A stretch of 64,000 bases of DNA from Pseudomaricurvus sp965656525 (lineage in GTDB: Bacteria > Pseudomonadota > Gammaproteobacteria > Pseudomonadales > Cellvibrionaceae), in assembly GCA_965656525.1 (NCBI GenBank), contig CBFHKY010000005.1, positions 1-64,000 of the forward strand. The letters are read 5' to 3'. Of the stretch, positions 7,716 through 15,942 are shown piece by piece. The notes under the pieces were generated by a model. The model made no database searches. It saw only the letters and a program-made list of their open reading frames with translations, and had not been told where the DNA came from. Position 1 is the stretch's first letter. Each line of letters begins with the position of its first letter. Made by a program: the position numbers and the translations under genes.

Positions 7716-8117
7716 ATGACTGATTATTTGGGTTCTTGTCTGTGTGGCACTGCGAAATTTGAAGTACAAGGGGAGTTCGATAGCTTTTACCTTTGTTACT
7801 GTCAGCACTGCCAAAAGGACACTGGGTCTGCTCATGCGGCAAATCTATTTTCGCAGTCAGCTAAATTGAACTGGTTGTCGGGCTCAGATTCTGTGACTAC
7901 TTTTACGCTACCTGGTACTCGTCACAACAAAAGTTTTTGTAAGTTTTGCGGTTCAGCATTGCCGAGTTCTCATGAAGCAGGCCTGCTCGTCATTCCCGCC
8001 GGGTGTTTGGACTCGGAGGTTTCTTTATCGCCAACAGCTCATATCTTTACATCGAGCAAAGCTGTTTGGGATAGAGAGCTAGAGGCATTGCCAAAGCTCA
8101 AGGGATTGCCTGATTGA
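7716..8117 (+). CDS. GFA family (glutathione-dependent formaldehyde-activating-like) protein
   Basis: 133 residues. Zinc-binding cysteines follow the family pattern: CLCG near the N-terminus, CYCQHCQK, and CKFCGSALP. Family members bind zinc; the formaldehyde-activating role is known for only a few, so the substrate here is unknown. The frame is open 13 codons upstream, but ATG 7716 is preceded by AAAAAAGGAA and aligns with relatives. An octamer GTTATGTG at 7674-7681, identical to the attC arm at 4251, lies just upstream. Confidence 0.85.
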   Translation: MTDYLGSCLCGTAKFEVQGEFDSFYLCYCQHCQKDTGSAHAANLFSQSAKLNWLSGSDSVTTFTLPGTRHNKSFCKFCGSALPSSHEAGLLVIPAGCLDSEVSLSPTAHIFTSSKAVWDRELEALPKLKGLPD

Positions 8118-8262
8118 GATGCCGTCACAGAACAAGACAAATTACGCGAATTTGATAAAGCTTGGTATAAAGTCGTTTTTCACAAGCGCTGCGATTATAG
8201 TAATTAGCAATCAATAACCTTTTTAAAAACATTATAACAATAATAAAAAAGAGGAAATCACA

Positions 8263-9018
8263 ATGACCACACACGCCAAAATAGCACTGGTGACAGGCGG
8301 CGGATCGGGTATGGGTGAAGCGACTTGTCTACGGCTCGCCCGCGATGGCATGGCAATCGCGGTACTGGATATTAATCGTGACGCAGCCGACTGTGTAGCA
8401 AGAAAAATTAAAGCTGAAGGGGCACACGCAATCGCCCTTACCGCGAATATTGCCGATCGCGCCCAGATGAAAACGGCCATTGCAGAAATTCATTCACACT
8501 TTGGCCTCATCAATGTTTTGGTCAACAACGCCGCCGTTGAAGATTTCTCTCTGTTTGAAGACATTGATGACAAGAACTGGGATCGACTAATGGAAATAAA
8601 TTTAAAGGGAACCTATATCGTCACTCAAGAAGTACTGCCCGATATGCGCGCGCAAAACTGGGGAAGAATTATTAACCTCGCCTCTATCAGCGCACAAACC
8701 GGCGCGGCAACAATGGTTCACTACGCTGCAACCAAAGGGGGTATTGTCGCCATGACACGATCGCTGGCGCAAGAAGTAGGTCGTCAGGGTATCACGGTAA
8801 ATGCAATCGCACCCTGCCTGGTGGATACACCAATGTCACGCAGAGCTGTGGAAAATGGCAGCTTTCCTGTTAGTCTTGAGAGAATAGCGCAGGCCTATCC
8901 AATTCCTAAGGTTGGCAAGCCCGAAGATATTGCAGCCACCTGTTCTTTCTTTGCCTCAGAAGAAGCGGGTTATATTACAGCGCAACTGCTTGGTGTAAAT
9001 GGTGGGGCAACAGTTTAA
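8263..9018 (+). CDS. SDR family oxidoreductase (FabG-like)
   Basis: 251-residue NAD(P)-dependent short-chain dehydrogenase. It has the Rossmann motif TGGGSGMGEAT, an aspartate after beta-2 (LDINRDAA, which favours NAD over NADP), NNAAVEDF, and the catalytic Ser/Tyr/Lys (LASISAQTG, then HYAATKGG). The end (YITAQLLGVNGGATV) is typical of the family. Ribosome-binding site AGAGGAAA. No operon partner indicates the substrate. Confidence 0.9.
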   Translation: MTTHAKIALVTGGGSGMGEATCLRLARDGMAIAVLDINRDAADCVARKIKAEGAHAIALTANIADRAQMKTAIAEIHSHFGLINVLVNNAAVEDFSLFEDIDDKNWDRLMEINLKGTYIVTQEVLPDMRAQNWGRIINLASISAQTGAATMVHYAATKGGIVAMTRSLAQEVGRQGITVNAIAPCLVDTPMSRRAVENGSFPVSLERIAQAYPIPKVGKPEDIAATCSFFASEEAGYITAQLLGVNGGATV

Positions 9019-9088
9019 CGGTCGCAGGGTACGAACTGAACCAGAACACGTCAAAGAACGTTATTCCGCCTCAGCTAGAGTTTCCAAA

Positions 9089-9898
9089 ATGAAAATCAAC
9101 TCAAAAAGTATAATTTCTGCAATAGCAATTATCGGGTTAGTGGTGCACGAATACCCGAATGACATAACGTTAGATGAAATATCCATTATTCTTATATGCG
9201 TAGGGATATTACCTTGGGTTTCAGAATGGCTATCTAGTATTAAAATGGGGGGCTTTGAAGCAAAGTTTAGAGAGCTTGAAGATAAAGTGCAAAAACAAGA
9301 ACAAGAACTAGACAACCTAAAAGCGCGATACTCTGCTCTTGAGGAAGAGTACTTGGAAACTTGTAATGAATTTCAAATTCATTCAGACAGTGTAGAGCTC
9401 GATAAATTAGCCTCTAAGCTCAAGGCTAAAGCTAAAGGGCTTTCTTCTATAGACTTCCTGTTTGAAGATTTATCCGTTAATTCCCCTCAAGGAAAAATTC
9501 TTGGTGCAGCATGTGCGATTCATGTGAGGCCTCAATTCCATATCTTACAGTCTTTACTCTCACTTGTTGAACAATTAGGTACAACGAGTGAGTTAAGACC
9601 ATTGCGACTTAAGGTCGTGTTTCGACTTCTCATGGCGATAGACTCTATCGTTAACTTAAACAATAAAAATGAAGTATCTCTGATTGAACCAGAGCATCAA
9701 AAAAAGCTAAAAGCCGCCTTAGTGAAAATGTCGAAGCANNNNNNNNNNNNNNNNNNNNNNNNNNNNNNNNNNNNNNNNNNNNNNNNNNNNNNNNNNNNNN
9801 NNNNNNNNNNNNNNNNNNNNNNNNNNNNNNNNNNNNACCCCTATTTTGTAAATGACGACGTTAGTAAAAAATGCATCTCCGTAGCAAACAAACTATGA
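9089..9898 (+). CDS. hypothetical protein with N-terminal membrane helices and coiled coil, interrupted by a sequence gap
   Basis: Start chosen at ATG 9089 (an upstream open frame overlaps the SDR gene and is unlikely to be translated). Two hydrophobic segments (about 8-21 and 33-50), then a coiled coil (FRELEDKVQKQEQELDNLKARYSALEEEY within 60-95), then a soluble helical domain. The N run at 9739-9836 interrupts residues ~217-249, so the join to the final VNDDVSKKCISVANKL part is not certain. Not recognised. This membrane-plus-coiled-coil layout is common among uncharacterised accessory genes. Confidence 0.6.
   Translation: MKINSKSIISAIAIIGLVVHEYPNDITLDEISIILICVGILPWVSEWLSSIKMGGFEAKFRELEDKVQKQEQELDNLKARYSALEEEYLETCNEFQIHSDSVELDKLASKLKAKAKGLSSIDFLFEDLSVNSPQGKILGAACAIHVRPQFHILQSLLSLVEQLGTTSELRPLRLKVVFRLLMAIDSIVNLNNKNEVSLIEPEHQKKLKAALVKMSKXXXXXXXXXXXXXXXXXXXXXXXXXXXXXXXXXXPYFVNDDVSKKCISVANKL
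9739..9836. other. assembly gap (98 N)
   Basis: 98 undetermined bases inside the hypothetical gene at 9089-9898. A second gap in this window has exactly the same length, so the number is probably a placeholder. Confidence 0.95.
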
Positions 9899-9944
9899 CA
9901 AAGAACATCGCTCATACCTGCGCGGCTTGATCACAAAAACCCCC

Positions 9945-11261
9945 TTAAGGGGCTCCGCTTTTCACAGCACGCCACACTTTTCCACCGACGTCATCGGCAA
10001 CCAGCAAAGCACCGTCTGCACCAATCGCAACACCCACAGGGCGGCCGTACGCCTTATCGCCTACGCGAAAGCCAGTGAGTACGTTCACCGGCTCGTCGTC
10101 TGGCACCCCTTTTGAAAAAGGAATGAATATCACTTTATAGCCGCTGAAAGGCTTACGGTTCCAAGAGCCGTGCTGGCCGATAAAAGCGCCATGTAAAAGT
10201 GTGTCGGGTAGCGCCGTGGCCTTGTGCCCAAAGGCCAAACCAAGCGAGGCAGTATGCGCACCGAGCGCATAATCGGGGATGATGGCGTTGGCGACTAGAT
10301 CCGAGCGCTGTGGTTGTACCCGTGGGTCTACGTTGTTGCCAAAGTAGCTGTAAGGCCAGCCGTAGAAGCCCCCCTTACGAACCGATGTTAGGTAATCTGG
10401 CACCAGATTATCGCCCAGCATGTCTCGTTCATTCACCACCGTGTACAACGTATGCGTCGCGGGGGTGAAATCCATACCTACGGGGTTGCGCAACCCCGTG
10501 GCAAACACTTCGCCGCTTTGGGTGGCGATATCAATGCGCCAGATCGCCGCTCGCCCCTGCTCCTTTTCCATCCCTTCATCACCGATGTTACTGTTGGAGC
10601 CCACTGCAGCGAAAAGCGCTTTGCCATCGGGGCTGGCAATAATGTTCTTGGTCCAGTGTGAGTTGGGGGCTCCGTGGGGCAACGAGAAGAAGGGTTTAAC
10701 CGGCTCCGTTATAGTTAATGCACCCTCTGAGTAAGGCACCGATACAATCCCGTCCGTATTGGCAACATAAAAGACACCATTCACCAGCGCCATGCCAAAA
10801 GGCGAGTGTAGGTTGTCCAAAAAGACCGATCGTTCATCTACGATTCCATCTGCGTCCACATCACGCAGCAGGGTGATTCGGTCGGCACTGGCGCTGCCTG
10901 CCCCCGCCTTTGACATGAATATATCTTCAAAAAAGCCCGCAATACCACCGCGCGAGCCTATCCGGTCGGATTTATTGGATTCGGCCACCAACACATCACC
11001 ATTGGGCAGCACATACAACCAACGCGGGTGCTCAAGCCCTCCCGCAAATTCACTGACCTCAAGCCCCTCGGCCGGCTGGGGCATGACACCTTCTGGCCAG
11101 CCTGACGCCTTAGCGATGTCTACCCTAGGGATCCATTGGGTATCCGGCGCTGGCAGCGATGGATCAGCGCCATAAATATTGCTCTGTGGCCCAGGGCCGT
11201 GCCCACAGGCAGTGACCATCGCTGCCAATAGGCCCAAACCCAGAAGTGTTCGATTACGCAT
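9945..11261 (-). CDS. PQQ-dependent sugar (sorbosone-type) dehydrogenase, lipoprotein
   Basis: 438 residues. Lipoprotein signal LLGLGLLAAMVTAC with the lipobox cysteine around residue 19, then a six-bladed beta-propeller of the soluble glucose/sorbosone dehydrogenase type: PRWLYVLPNGDVLVAESN, FGMALVNGVFYVANTDGI, ATGLRNPVGMDF, GWPYSYFG, GQHGSWNRKPFSGYKV, GVAIGADGALLVADD. Expected to oxidise sugars or sugar-like aldehydes in the periplasm with PQQ; substrate unknown. A GTG four codons upstream is in frame, but ATG 11261 has the better spaced GAGGA. Monocistronic, opposite in strand to its neighbours. Confidence 0.88.
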   Translation of the reverse strand: MRNRTLLGLGLLAAMVTACGHGPGPQSNIYGADPSLPAPDTQWIPRVDIAKASGWPEGVMPQPAEGLEVSEFAGGLEHPRWLYVLPNGDVLVAESNKSDRIGSRGGIAGFFEDIFMSKAGAGSASADRITLLRDVDADGIVDERSVFLDNLHSPFGMALVNGVFYVANTDGIVSVPYSEGALTITEPVKPFFSLPHGAPNSHWTKNIIASPDGKALFAAVGSNSNIGDEGMEKEQGRAAIWRIDIATQSGEVFATGLRNPVGMDFTPATHTLYTVVNERDMLGDNLVPDYLTSVRKGGFYGWPYSYFGNNVDPRVQPQRSDLVANAIIPDYALGAHTASLGLAFGHKATALPDTLLHGAFIGQHGSWNRKPFSGYKVIFIPFSKGVPDDEPVNVLTGFRVGDKAYGRPVGVAIGADGALLVADDVGGKVWRAVKSGAP

Positions 11262-11501
11262 ACTGTTCCTCACTCTTCACAGAATTGACGTTCGGCTGAA
11301 CGCACCAAACCAAAAGCGTTCCTCTCATCATAACGTATTGCCTTACTGCTTGAGTGATGAACCACCCGAATTGCAAATCACATTTAAAAACTTGCCTGCT
11401 ACACGCTACACCGAGCCGCTTTAAAAGTGCCACCCACTTTTCTAGTTTCAGGTTGATGCGGCTTCTTCAGTACAGCGATTGCCCTAGCAACCAAAATATG
11501 A

Positions 11502-11593
11502 AATATTGAACCCGATAATGGATTGCCCCACTTCACTAAGGATTGGCCCCACCAGTATGCAGATATGGCATAACATAGCCGTTGCGCGAGCAA
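11502..11593. repeat. diverged dispersed repeat, copy B
   Basis: Aligns with 3098-3192 in the same orientation. It carries two GGATTG(G)CCCCAC boxes with starts 20 bp apart (11520 and 11540), followed by CATAAC-TAGC. It lies in the 426-bp gap between the sugar dehydrogenase and the glutaredoxin-like gene. Apart from this repeat I see nothing in that gap. Confidence 0.6.
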
Positions 11594-11687
11594 AGTTTGT
11601 TAATCGAAATACGCTTATAGCGATTATCGATGACTTCACTCTACTGGCCAATCGAATTAAAACCGAGTTTTATGGGTAAAACCTATC

Positions 11688-12038
11688 ATGAAGAAAATAT
11701 TATTCTTAGGGCTGATTGTTCTTGCTGGGTATCAGCTGTGGGGCAAGGTAAACCATGCAGAGCAGGACTATGAGCCAGACTATGATGAGCCCTATGTCGC
11801 TGTTTATGGTCGGGATTCCTGCGGATTTACTCAAAAAATGTTGCGCCATTTAAAATCAAACGGCATGAGCTATTCCTATTTTGTTGTGGATGAGCAAGAA
11901 GTAGCCAATCGCTTACACTCCAAAATGGAATCTTCAGGCATTTCCACAAGGCGCTACAATTTACCCGTGGTTGACGTTAATGGCATGCTGTCCGTAAGGC
12001 CAGACATTCAAGATGTTACGCAAAACTACAACTATTGA
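11688..12038 (+). CDS. membrane-anchored glutaredoxin-like protein
   Basis: 116 residues. An N-terminal hydrophobic segment (KKILFLGLIVLAGYQLWG) acts as signal anchor. A thioredoxin-fold domain follows with a single redox cysteine in YGRDSCGFTQKML, close to the CGFS motif of monothiol glutaredoxins, and a cis-proline region (YNLPVVDVNG). The domain should face the periplasm. Its role could be thiol reduction or Fe-S/metal handling, but no partner is adjacent. Divergent repeat copy B lies about 95 bp upstream. Confidence 0.75.
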   Translation: MKKILFLGLIVLAGYQLWGKVNHAEQDYEPDYDEPYVAVYGRDSCGFTQKMLRHLKSNGMSYSYFVVDEQEVANRLHSKMESSGISTRRYNLPVVDVNGMLSVRPDIQDVTQNYNY

Positions 12039-12170
12039 TGTTATACACAGCGTCCATGCGCAGCCTTCGACGACGGCCCACCGTGCTGTATACTTTGCCG
12101 CTGAAGCGTTGGGTTCTCGTTAACAATGAGCCTTTCACTGATTGGTAGAATGTAGATATTAGGGCAGTTT

Positions 12171-12431
12171 ATGAGTCAAGGTTTTGAATTAGATTTGGAT
12201 ATAGGCCAGCGGCATATTGTGATTCAGCGTCGCTACGAAGCCTTGGGCGCACTGAATGACTTTCTTATAGCCATCTGGTTTTTGATTGGTAGTTTTTTCT
12301 TTTTAAACGCATCACTGACCGAAAGTGGCACTTGGCTGTTTATCGTTGGCAGTGCGCAGTTAATTATTAAACCCTCGATTAAATTAACAAGCTTACTGCA
12401 TGTGAGCAGAGTGTCTAAAAGATCGTCATAA
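12171..12431 (+). CDS. YrhK-like membrane protein
   Basis: 86 residues with two transmembrane helices (about 31-47 and 54-69). YrhK-domain signature: IVIQRRYEALGALNDFLIAIWFLIG-type stretch, with the charged RRYE just before the first helix. Function unknown. Ribosome-binding site AGGG before ATG 12171; single gene. Confidence 0.75.
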   Translation: MSQGFELDLDIGQRHIVIQRRYEALGALNDFLIAIWFLIGSFFFLNASLTESGTWLFIVGSAQLIIKPSIKLTSLLHVSRVSKRSS

Positions 12432-12597
12432 AGTTTTGCTAAAGCCACCACTCAATAGAAAAGACATTGGGCTGACGTGAAATTCGCGTTAAAACTGATG
12501 TAAGATTCACATTCAAGACACATAAAATAGACGTATTAAGTAGTTTTAAACACTTTTCTGAAAACTCAATGTAAAAACAATAAAGGAATATAACATT

Positions 12598-13095
12598 ATG
12601 AAAAAAATTATAACTTTAGCAGTTGGGATGCTCTTATCGTTCGGTGTTTATGCAGAAGAAAGTAAACGAGAAAGTGTAGAAGAGTTGCTGCGTGTTACCA
12701 ATATGGATTCTATCGTTGATAGCATGTATGGGCAGATGACTCAAATGATCGAAGGTATGGGTAAGCAACTTGGTGTAAAGCCAGATGAACAGCCCATATT
12801 CAATGCTTATATGAATAAAATGTTTTCAGCCATGAGAGAAGAAATGAGCTGGAAAAAAATGAAAGATCCTATGATTGATATTTATCTGAAGCATTACACC
12901 GAGAAAGAGATTCAAGACATGTTGGCATTCTATGAATCAGACACTGGTCGATCAATGGTATCAAAAACACCTGCGGTGATGGCCGACTCTATGCAATTTT
13001 CCCAAAGCATGGTGAAATCTTTCCTGCCAACAATGCAATCGATCACTCAAGAATTTAAGCGTGATCTAGAAGACCATAGAAATCCTCAGCAATGA
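12598..13095 (+). CDS. secreted DUF2059 protein
   Basis: 165 residues. Signal peptide (MKKIITLAVGMLLSFGVYA, cleavage near residue 19), then a helical DUF2059 domain: VEELLRVTNMDSIVDSMY, KDPMIDIYLKHYTEKEIQDM, LAFYESDTGRSMVSKTP. Predicted periplasmic or lipid-free secreted protein of unknown function. Good ribosome-binding site (AAAGGAATATAACATT). Confidence 0.85.
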   Translation: MKKIITLAVGMLLSFGVYAEESKRESVEELLRVTNMDSIVDSMYGQMTQMIEGMGKQLGVKPDEQPIFNAYMNKMFSAMREEMSWKKMKDPMIDIYLKHYTEKEIQDMLAFYESDTGRSMVSKTPAVMADSMQFSQSMVKSFLPTMQSITQEFKRDLEDHRNPQQ

Positions 13096-13159
13096 AGATC
13101 AGATCATTAAGCCACTGATATCATTCGCTGGCGTATATGTGCAGATTGAGCATCGAGAT

Positions 13160-13528
13160 ATGAATTTTCAGACCATACCCATCATTAGAATATTCGATGA
13201 AGAAAAAGCCAAAGCATTCTACTTGGACTTTTTGGGTATGACTGTAGATTGGGAACACCGATTCGAGCCCGGCTACCCTGTTTATATGCAGGTATCAAAA
13301 GGCAGTTTCGTACTACACCTTAGTGAACACTCTGGTGACTGCTCCCCTGGCTGCAAGATTTTTGTCAATGTCAGTGATCTTGATGCATTATTTCAAGAAA
13401 TAACGTCTCGCAGATACAAATACAATAAACCCACCATTGAACGAGCCCCATGGGGGTCTCGTTGTTTGACTGTCACTGATCCGTTTTCAAACAGGGTGTT
13501 GTTTAATGAACAAGCAAACACAGGATAA
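13160..13528 (+). CDS. VOC (glyoxalase/bleomycin-resistance) family protein
   Basis: 122 residues from ATG 13160. Typical of VOC proteins annotated as bleomycin-resistance-like: IPIIRIFDEEKAKAFYLDF, VDWEHRFEPGYPVYMQVSKG, LHLSEHSGDCSPG, and a C-terminal TVTDPFSNRVLFNE with the metal-ligand glutamate. A GTG at 13139 would add seven residues, but neither start has a strong ribosome-binding site; relatives begin near MNF. Substrate unknown. Confidence 0.8.
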   Translation: MNFQTIPIIRIFDEEKAKAFYLDFLGMTVDWEHRFEPGYPVYMQVSKGSFVLHLSEHSGDCSPGCKIFVNVSDLDALFQEITSRRYKYNKPTIERAPWGSRCLTVTDPFSNRVLFNEQANTG

Positions 13529-13735
13529 AAACATAAAGCATCGCTCCATTGTGTTTTTATTATTACCCCACCTTAGCGCTGTTCCATTCTCCTGACTGTA
13601 CAAGCATCATCTACAATCATTATTATCGTCGCAACATTGAAAGAACCGTAAATGGCCATGCATTCACACCAGAAAAACAGCATGACAAAATCCGCTAGCG
13701 CGTATATAGATTTCAGAATTACAGGATAAATACCC

Positions 13736-15139
13736 ATGCATGAGATTATCTGCCCCCACTGTCAGAAGGCATTCAAGATTGATGAAACCGGATACGCCGA
13801 TATTTTAAAGCAGGTGCGCGACAGTGAGTTTAACGAACAATTGCATGAGCGACTGGAGCTGGCCGAAAAAGAGAAAGCTAATGCCATTGAGCTTGCGAAG
13901 GAAAAGTCCGCGAGTGAAATGCAGAGAGCAGGTGCAGCCAAAGATGCGGAAATCCAAGAATTAAAAGCCAAACTGGACGCCGGTGAAGTGGCAAAACAAC
14001 TGGCAGTAACCGAGGCCATGAAAGCCGTCGAGAAAGAACGCGATGCTCTGGCTAACGCGCTACAGCAAGCCAAGCAGGATCAGGCAACCGCAGCTGAATT
14101 GGCCAATGCCAGCCACTCAAACACACTGCAAGAAACGTCCGCCAAGAAAGACGCCCAGATTCAAGAATTAAAAGCCGCGCTCAATGCTAACGAGATTGCA
14201 CAAAAGCACGCCATTGCTGATGCCGTAAATAAAGCCGAGAAAGGGCGAGACGAACTCAAGGCTGAGCTGGAGCGTGCCACATTAGAAAAGCAGCTCGCTG
14301 AAACAGCACTCAAAGACAAGTACGAAACACAGCTTAAAGATCGCGATCACGAAATTGAACGCCTGCGAGATATGAAAGCTCGCCTGTCTACCAAGATGGT
14401 GGGAGAAACCTTGGAGCAGCATTGTGAAACCGAATTTAACCGTATCCGAGCAACCGCCTTCCCTAAAGCGTATTTTGAAAAAGACAACGATGCTCGAAGC
14501 GGCAGTAAAGGCGATTATATTTTTCGGGATTTAGACGATCAAGGCACAGAAAGTGTATCGATCATGTTTGAGATGAAAAACGAAAGTGATCAAACCGCAA
14601 CCAAGAAGCGAAACGAAGACTTTCTAAAAGAACTCGACAAAGATCGCAATGAAAAACAGTGCGAATACGCCGTACTGGTTTCTCTGCTTGAGCCAGACAG
14701 TGAGCTGTATAACTCGGGGATTGTTGATGTGTCTCACCGCTACCCGAAGATGTACGTTATCCGCCCGCAATTCTTCATTCCAATTATCACGTTGTTAAGA
14801 AATGCGGCCCAGAATTCACTGCACTACAAAAATGAACTCGCCGTGGTGAAAGCGCAGAATGTGGACATCACCAATTTCGAAAGTGAACTTGATGCCTTCC
14901 GATCAGGTTTTGCACGCAACTACGAATTGGCATCCAAGAAATTCAAAACCGCCATTTCAGAAATCGAAAAAACCATCGACCACCTTCAAAAGACCAAAGA
15001 TGCTTTGCTCAGTTCTGAAAACAACTTGCGCCTTGCTAACAACAAAGCGGACGATCTAACAGTGAAGAAATTAACCAAAAAAAACCCCACCATGGCCGCA
15101 AAGTTTGCAGAGCTTAAAGACAACAACTCTGATCCATAA
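13736..15139 (+). CDS. DUF2130 coiled-coil, nuclease-like protein
   Basis: 467 residues. An N-terminal single CPHC motif (half a zinc ribbon), a long charged coiled coil (about 25-215), then the DUF2130 domain (MVGETLEQHCETEFNRIRA, FEKDNDARSGSKGDYIFRD, SIMFEMKNES). The G-D-x-I-F-R-D ... F-E-M-K spacing resembles a PD-(D/E)XK nuclease core, my inference. The coiled coil contains an internal duplication: residues ~67-105 and ~136-174 are similar, 69 residues apart, both including A-x-IQELKA. It is followed 2 nt later by the zinc-ribbon gene, likely one transcript. Ribosome-binding site AGGA. Family function is unknown. Confidence 0.85.
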   Translation: MHEIICPHCQKAFKIDETGYADILKQVRDSEFNEQLHERLELAEKEKANAIELAKEKSASEMQRAGAAKDAEIQELKAKLDAGEVAKQLAVTEAMKAVEKERDALANALQQAKQDQATAAELANASHSNTLQETSAKKDAQIQELKAALNANEIAQKHAIADAVNKAEKGRDELKAELERATLEKQLAETALKDKYETQLKDRDHEIERLRDMKARLSTKMVGETLEQHCETEFNRIRATAFPKAYFEKDNDARSGSKGDYIFRDLDDQGTESVSIMFEMKNESDQTATKKRNEDFLKELDKDRNEKQCEYAVLVSLLEPDSELYNSGIVDVSHRYPKMYVIRPQFFIPIITLLRNAAQNSLHYKNELAVVKAQNVDITNFESELDAFRSGFARNYELASKKFKTAISEIEKTIDHLQKTKDALLSSENNLRLANNKADDLTVKKLTKKNPTMAAKFAELKDNNSDP

Positions 15140-15141
15140 TA

Positions 15142-15513
15142 ATGAAAACACTCAACGACACCTACCGATGCATTAAGTGCGGATTTATTGCCGCTTTTGG
15201 AAATGCGTATTGCCGAGATTGCGGCATTAAGTTCAGTAGTGCCGATACGGCCAAGATGAAAGCGAATGTTCATTCTGTCGTGGGTGCGTTGCCGTGGAAC
15301 ACGAGGGATCGCTATCGCTGTGTTCATTGCGATGAGCATGTCGCGATGGCCGACCGTTACTGCCGTGGTTGTGGGGATGAAATAGAAGATCATGAAAAAC
15401 AATTGATGAAATTGCGCATGAGTGAAATAGCCAAGGCGAACACACCTTCTGTCATTGGCTTAGCCATCTTTGTTTTGGCTGTGATTGCCGTACTCCTACT
15501 AATGGGATCGTAA
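15142..15513 (+). CDS. tail-anchored double zinc-ribbon protein
   Basis: 123 residues. Two zinc-ribbon modules, each with two CxxC knuckles: CIKC...CRDC (near 10-27) and CVHC...CRGC (near 60-78). A C-terminal transmembrane helix follows (about 102-120). Starts 2 nt after the DUF2130 stop codon and ends 1 nt before the next start, so it belongs to a three-gene unit. Function unknown; the pairing with DUF2130 suggests they act together. Confidence 0.75.
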   Translation: MKTLNDTYRCIKCGFIAAFGNAYCRDCGIKFSSADTAKMKANVHSVVGALPWNTRDRYRCVHCDEHVAMADRYCRGCGDEIEDHEKQLMKLRMSEIAKANTPSVIGLAIFVLAVIAVLLLMGS

Positions 15514-15514
15514 A

Positions 15515-15865
15515 ATGCATCACCCTAAAAGACCCATCAATAGACACAAAGGCTATCATGCCCATGTGTATTTTGATCAGGACACCGTAGATTTTGCTTC
15601 TGAACTGTGCCGTACCGCAGGGGACAAGTTTGGCTTAAAGGTTGGCCGTGTACACCAAAAATTGGTGGGGCCACACACTCGCTGGAGCTGCCAAATCATC
15701 TTCAGCCACAAGTCTTTCGAAGCATTTATCCCTTGGCTGGATGACAACAGAAAAGGCCTAAGTGTATTGGTTCATGCCTTAACCGGTGATGATATTGTCG
15801 ATCACACGCAATACGCTTACTGGCTGGGCGACAGCGTAGACATCAACTTAGACGCTTTGCGATAG
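15515..15865 (+). CDS. DOPA 4,5-dioxygenase family protein
   Basis: 116 residues. Family signatures: GYHAHVYFDQDT, VGPHTRWSCQIIF, and VHALTGDDIVDHT with histidines positioned to bind iron. Relatives include plant and fungal DOPA extradiol dioxygenases, and many bacterial homologues of unknown substrate. Directly follows the zinc-ribbon gene (1-nt gap). Confidence 0.85.
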   Translation: MHHPKRPINRHKGYHAHVYFDQDTVDFASELCRTAGDKFGLKVGRVHQKLVGPHTRWSCQIIFSHKSFEAFIPWLDDNRKGLSVLVHALTGDDIVDHTQYAYWLGDSVDINLDALR

Positions 15866-15942
15866 ATAGAGATTAAGCTCCATTTTTGCCCGTATTATTT
15901 AATAAGATTTTACGGCACGACAAACTCACAGCGAATCACGCA

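Noticed and set aside
8119..8217. 32-codon ORF after the GFA gene, and an in-frame continuation after its TGA
   Set aside because: No ribosome-binding site; the GFA protein already ends at the usual family position.
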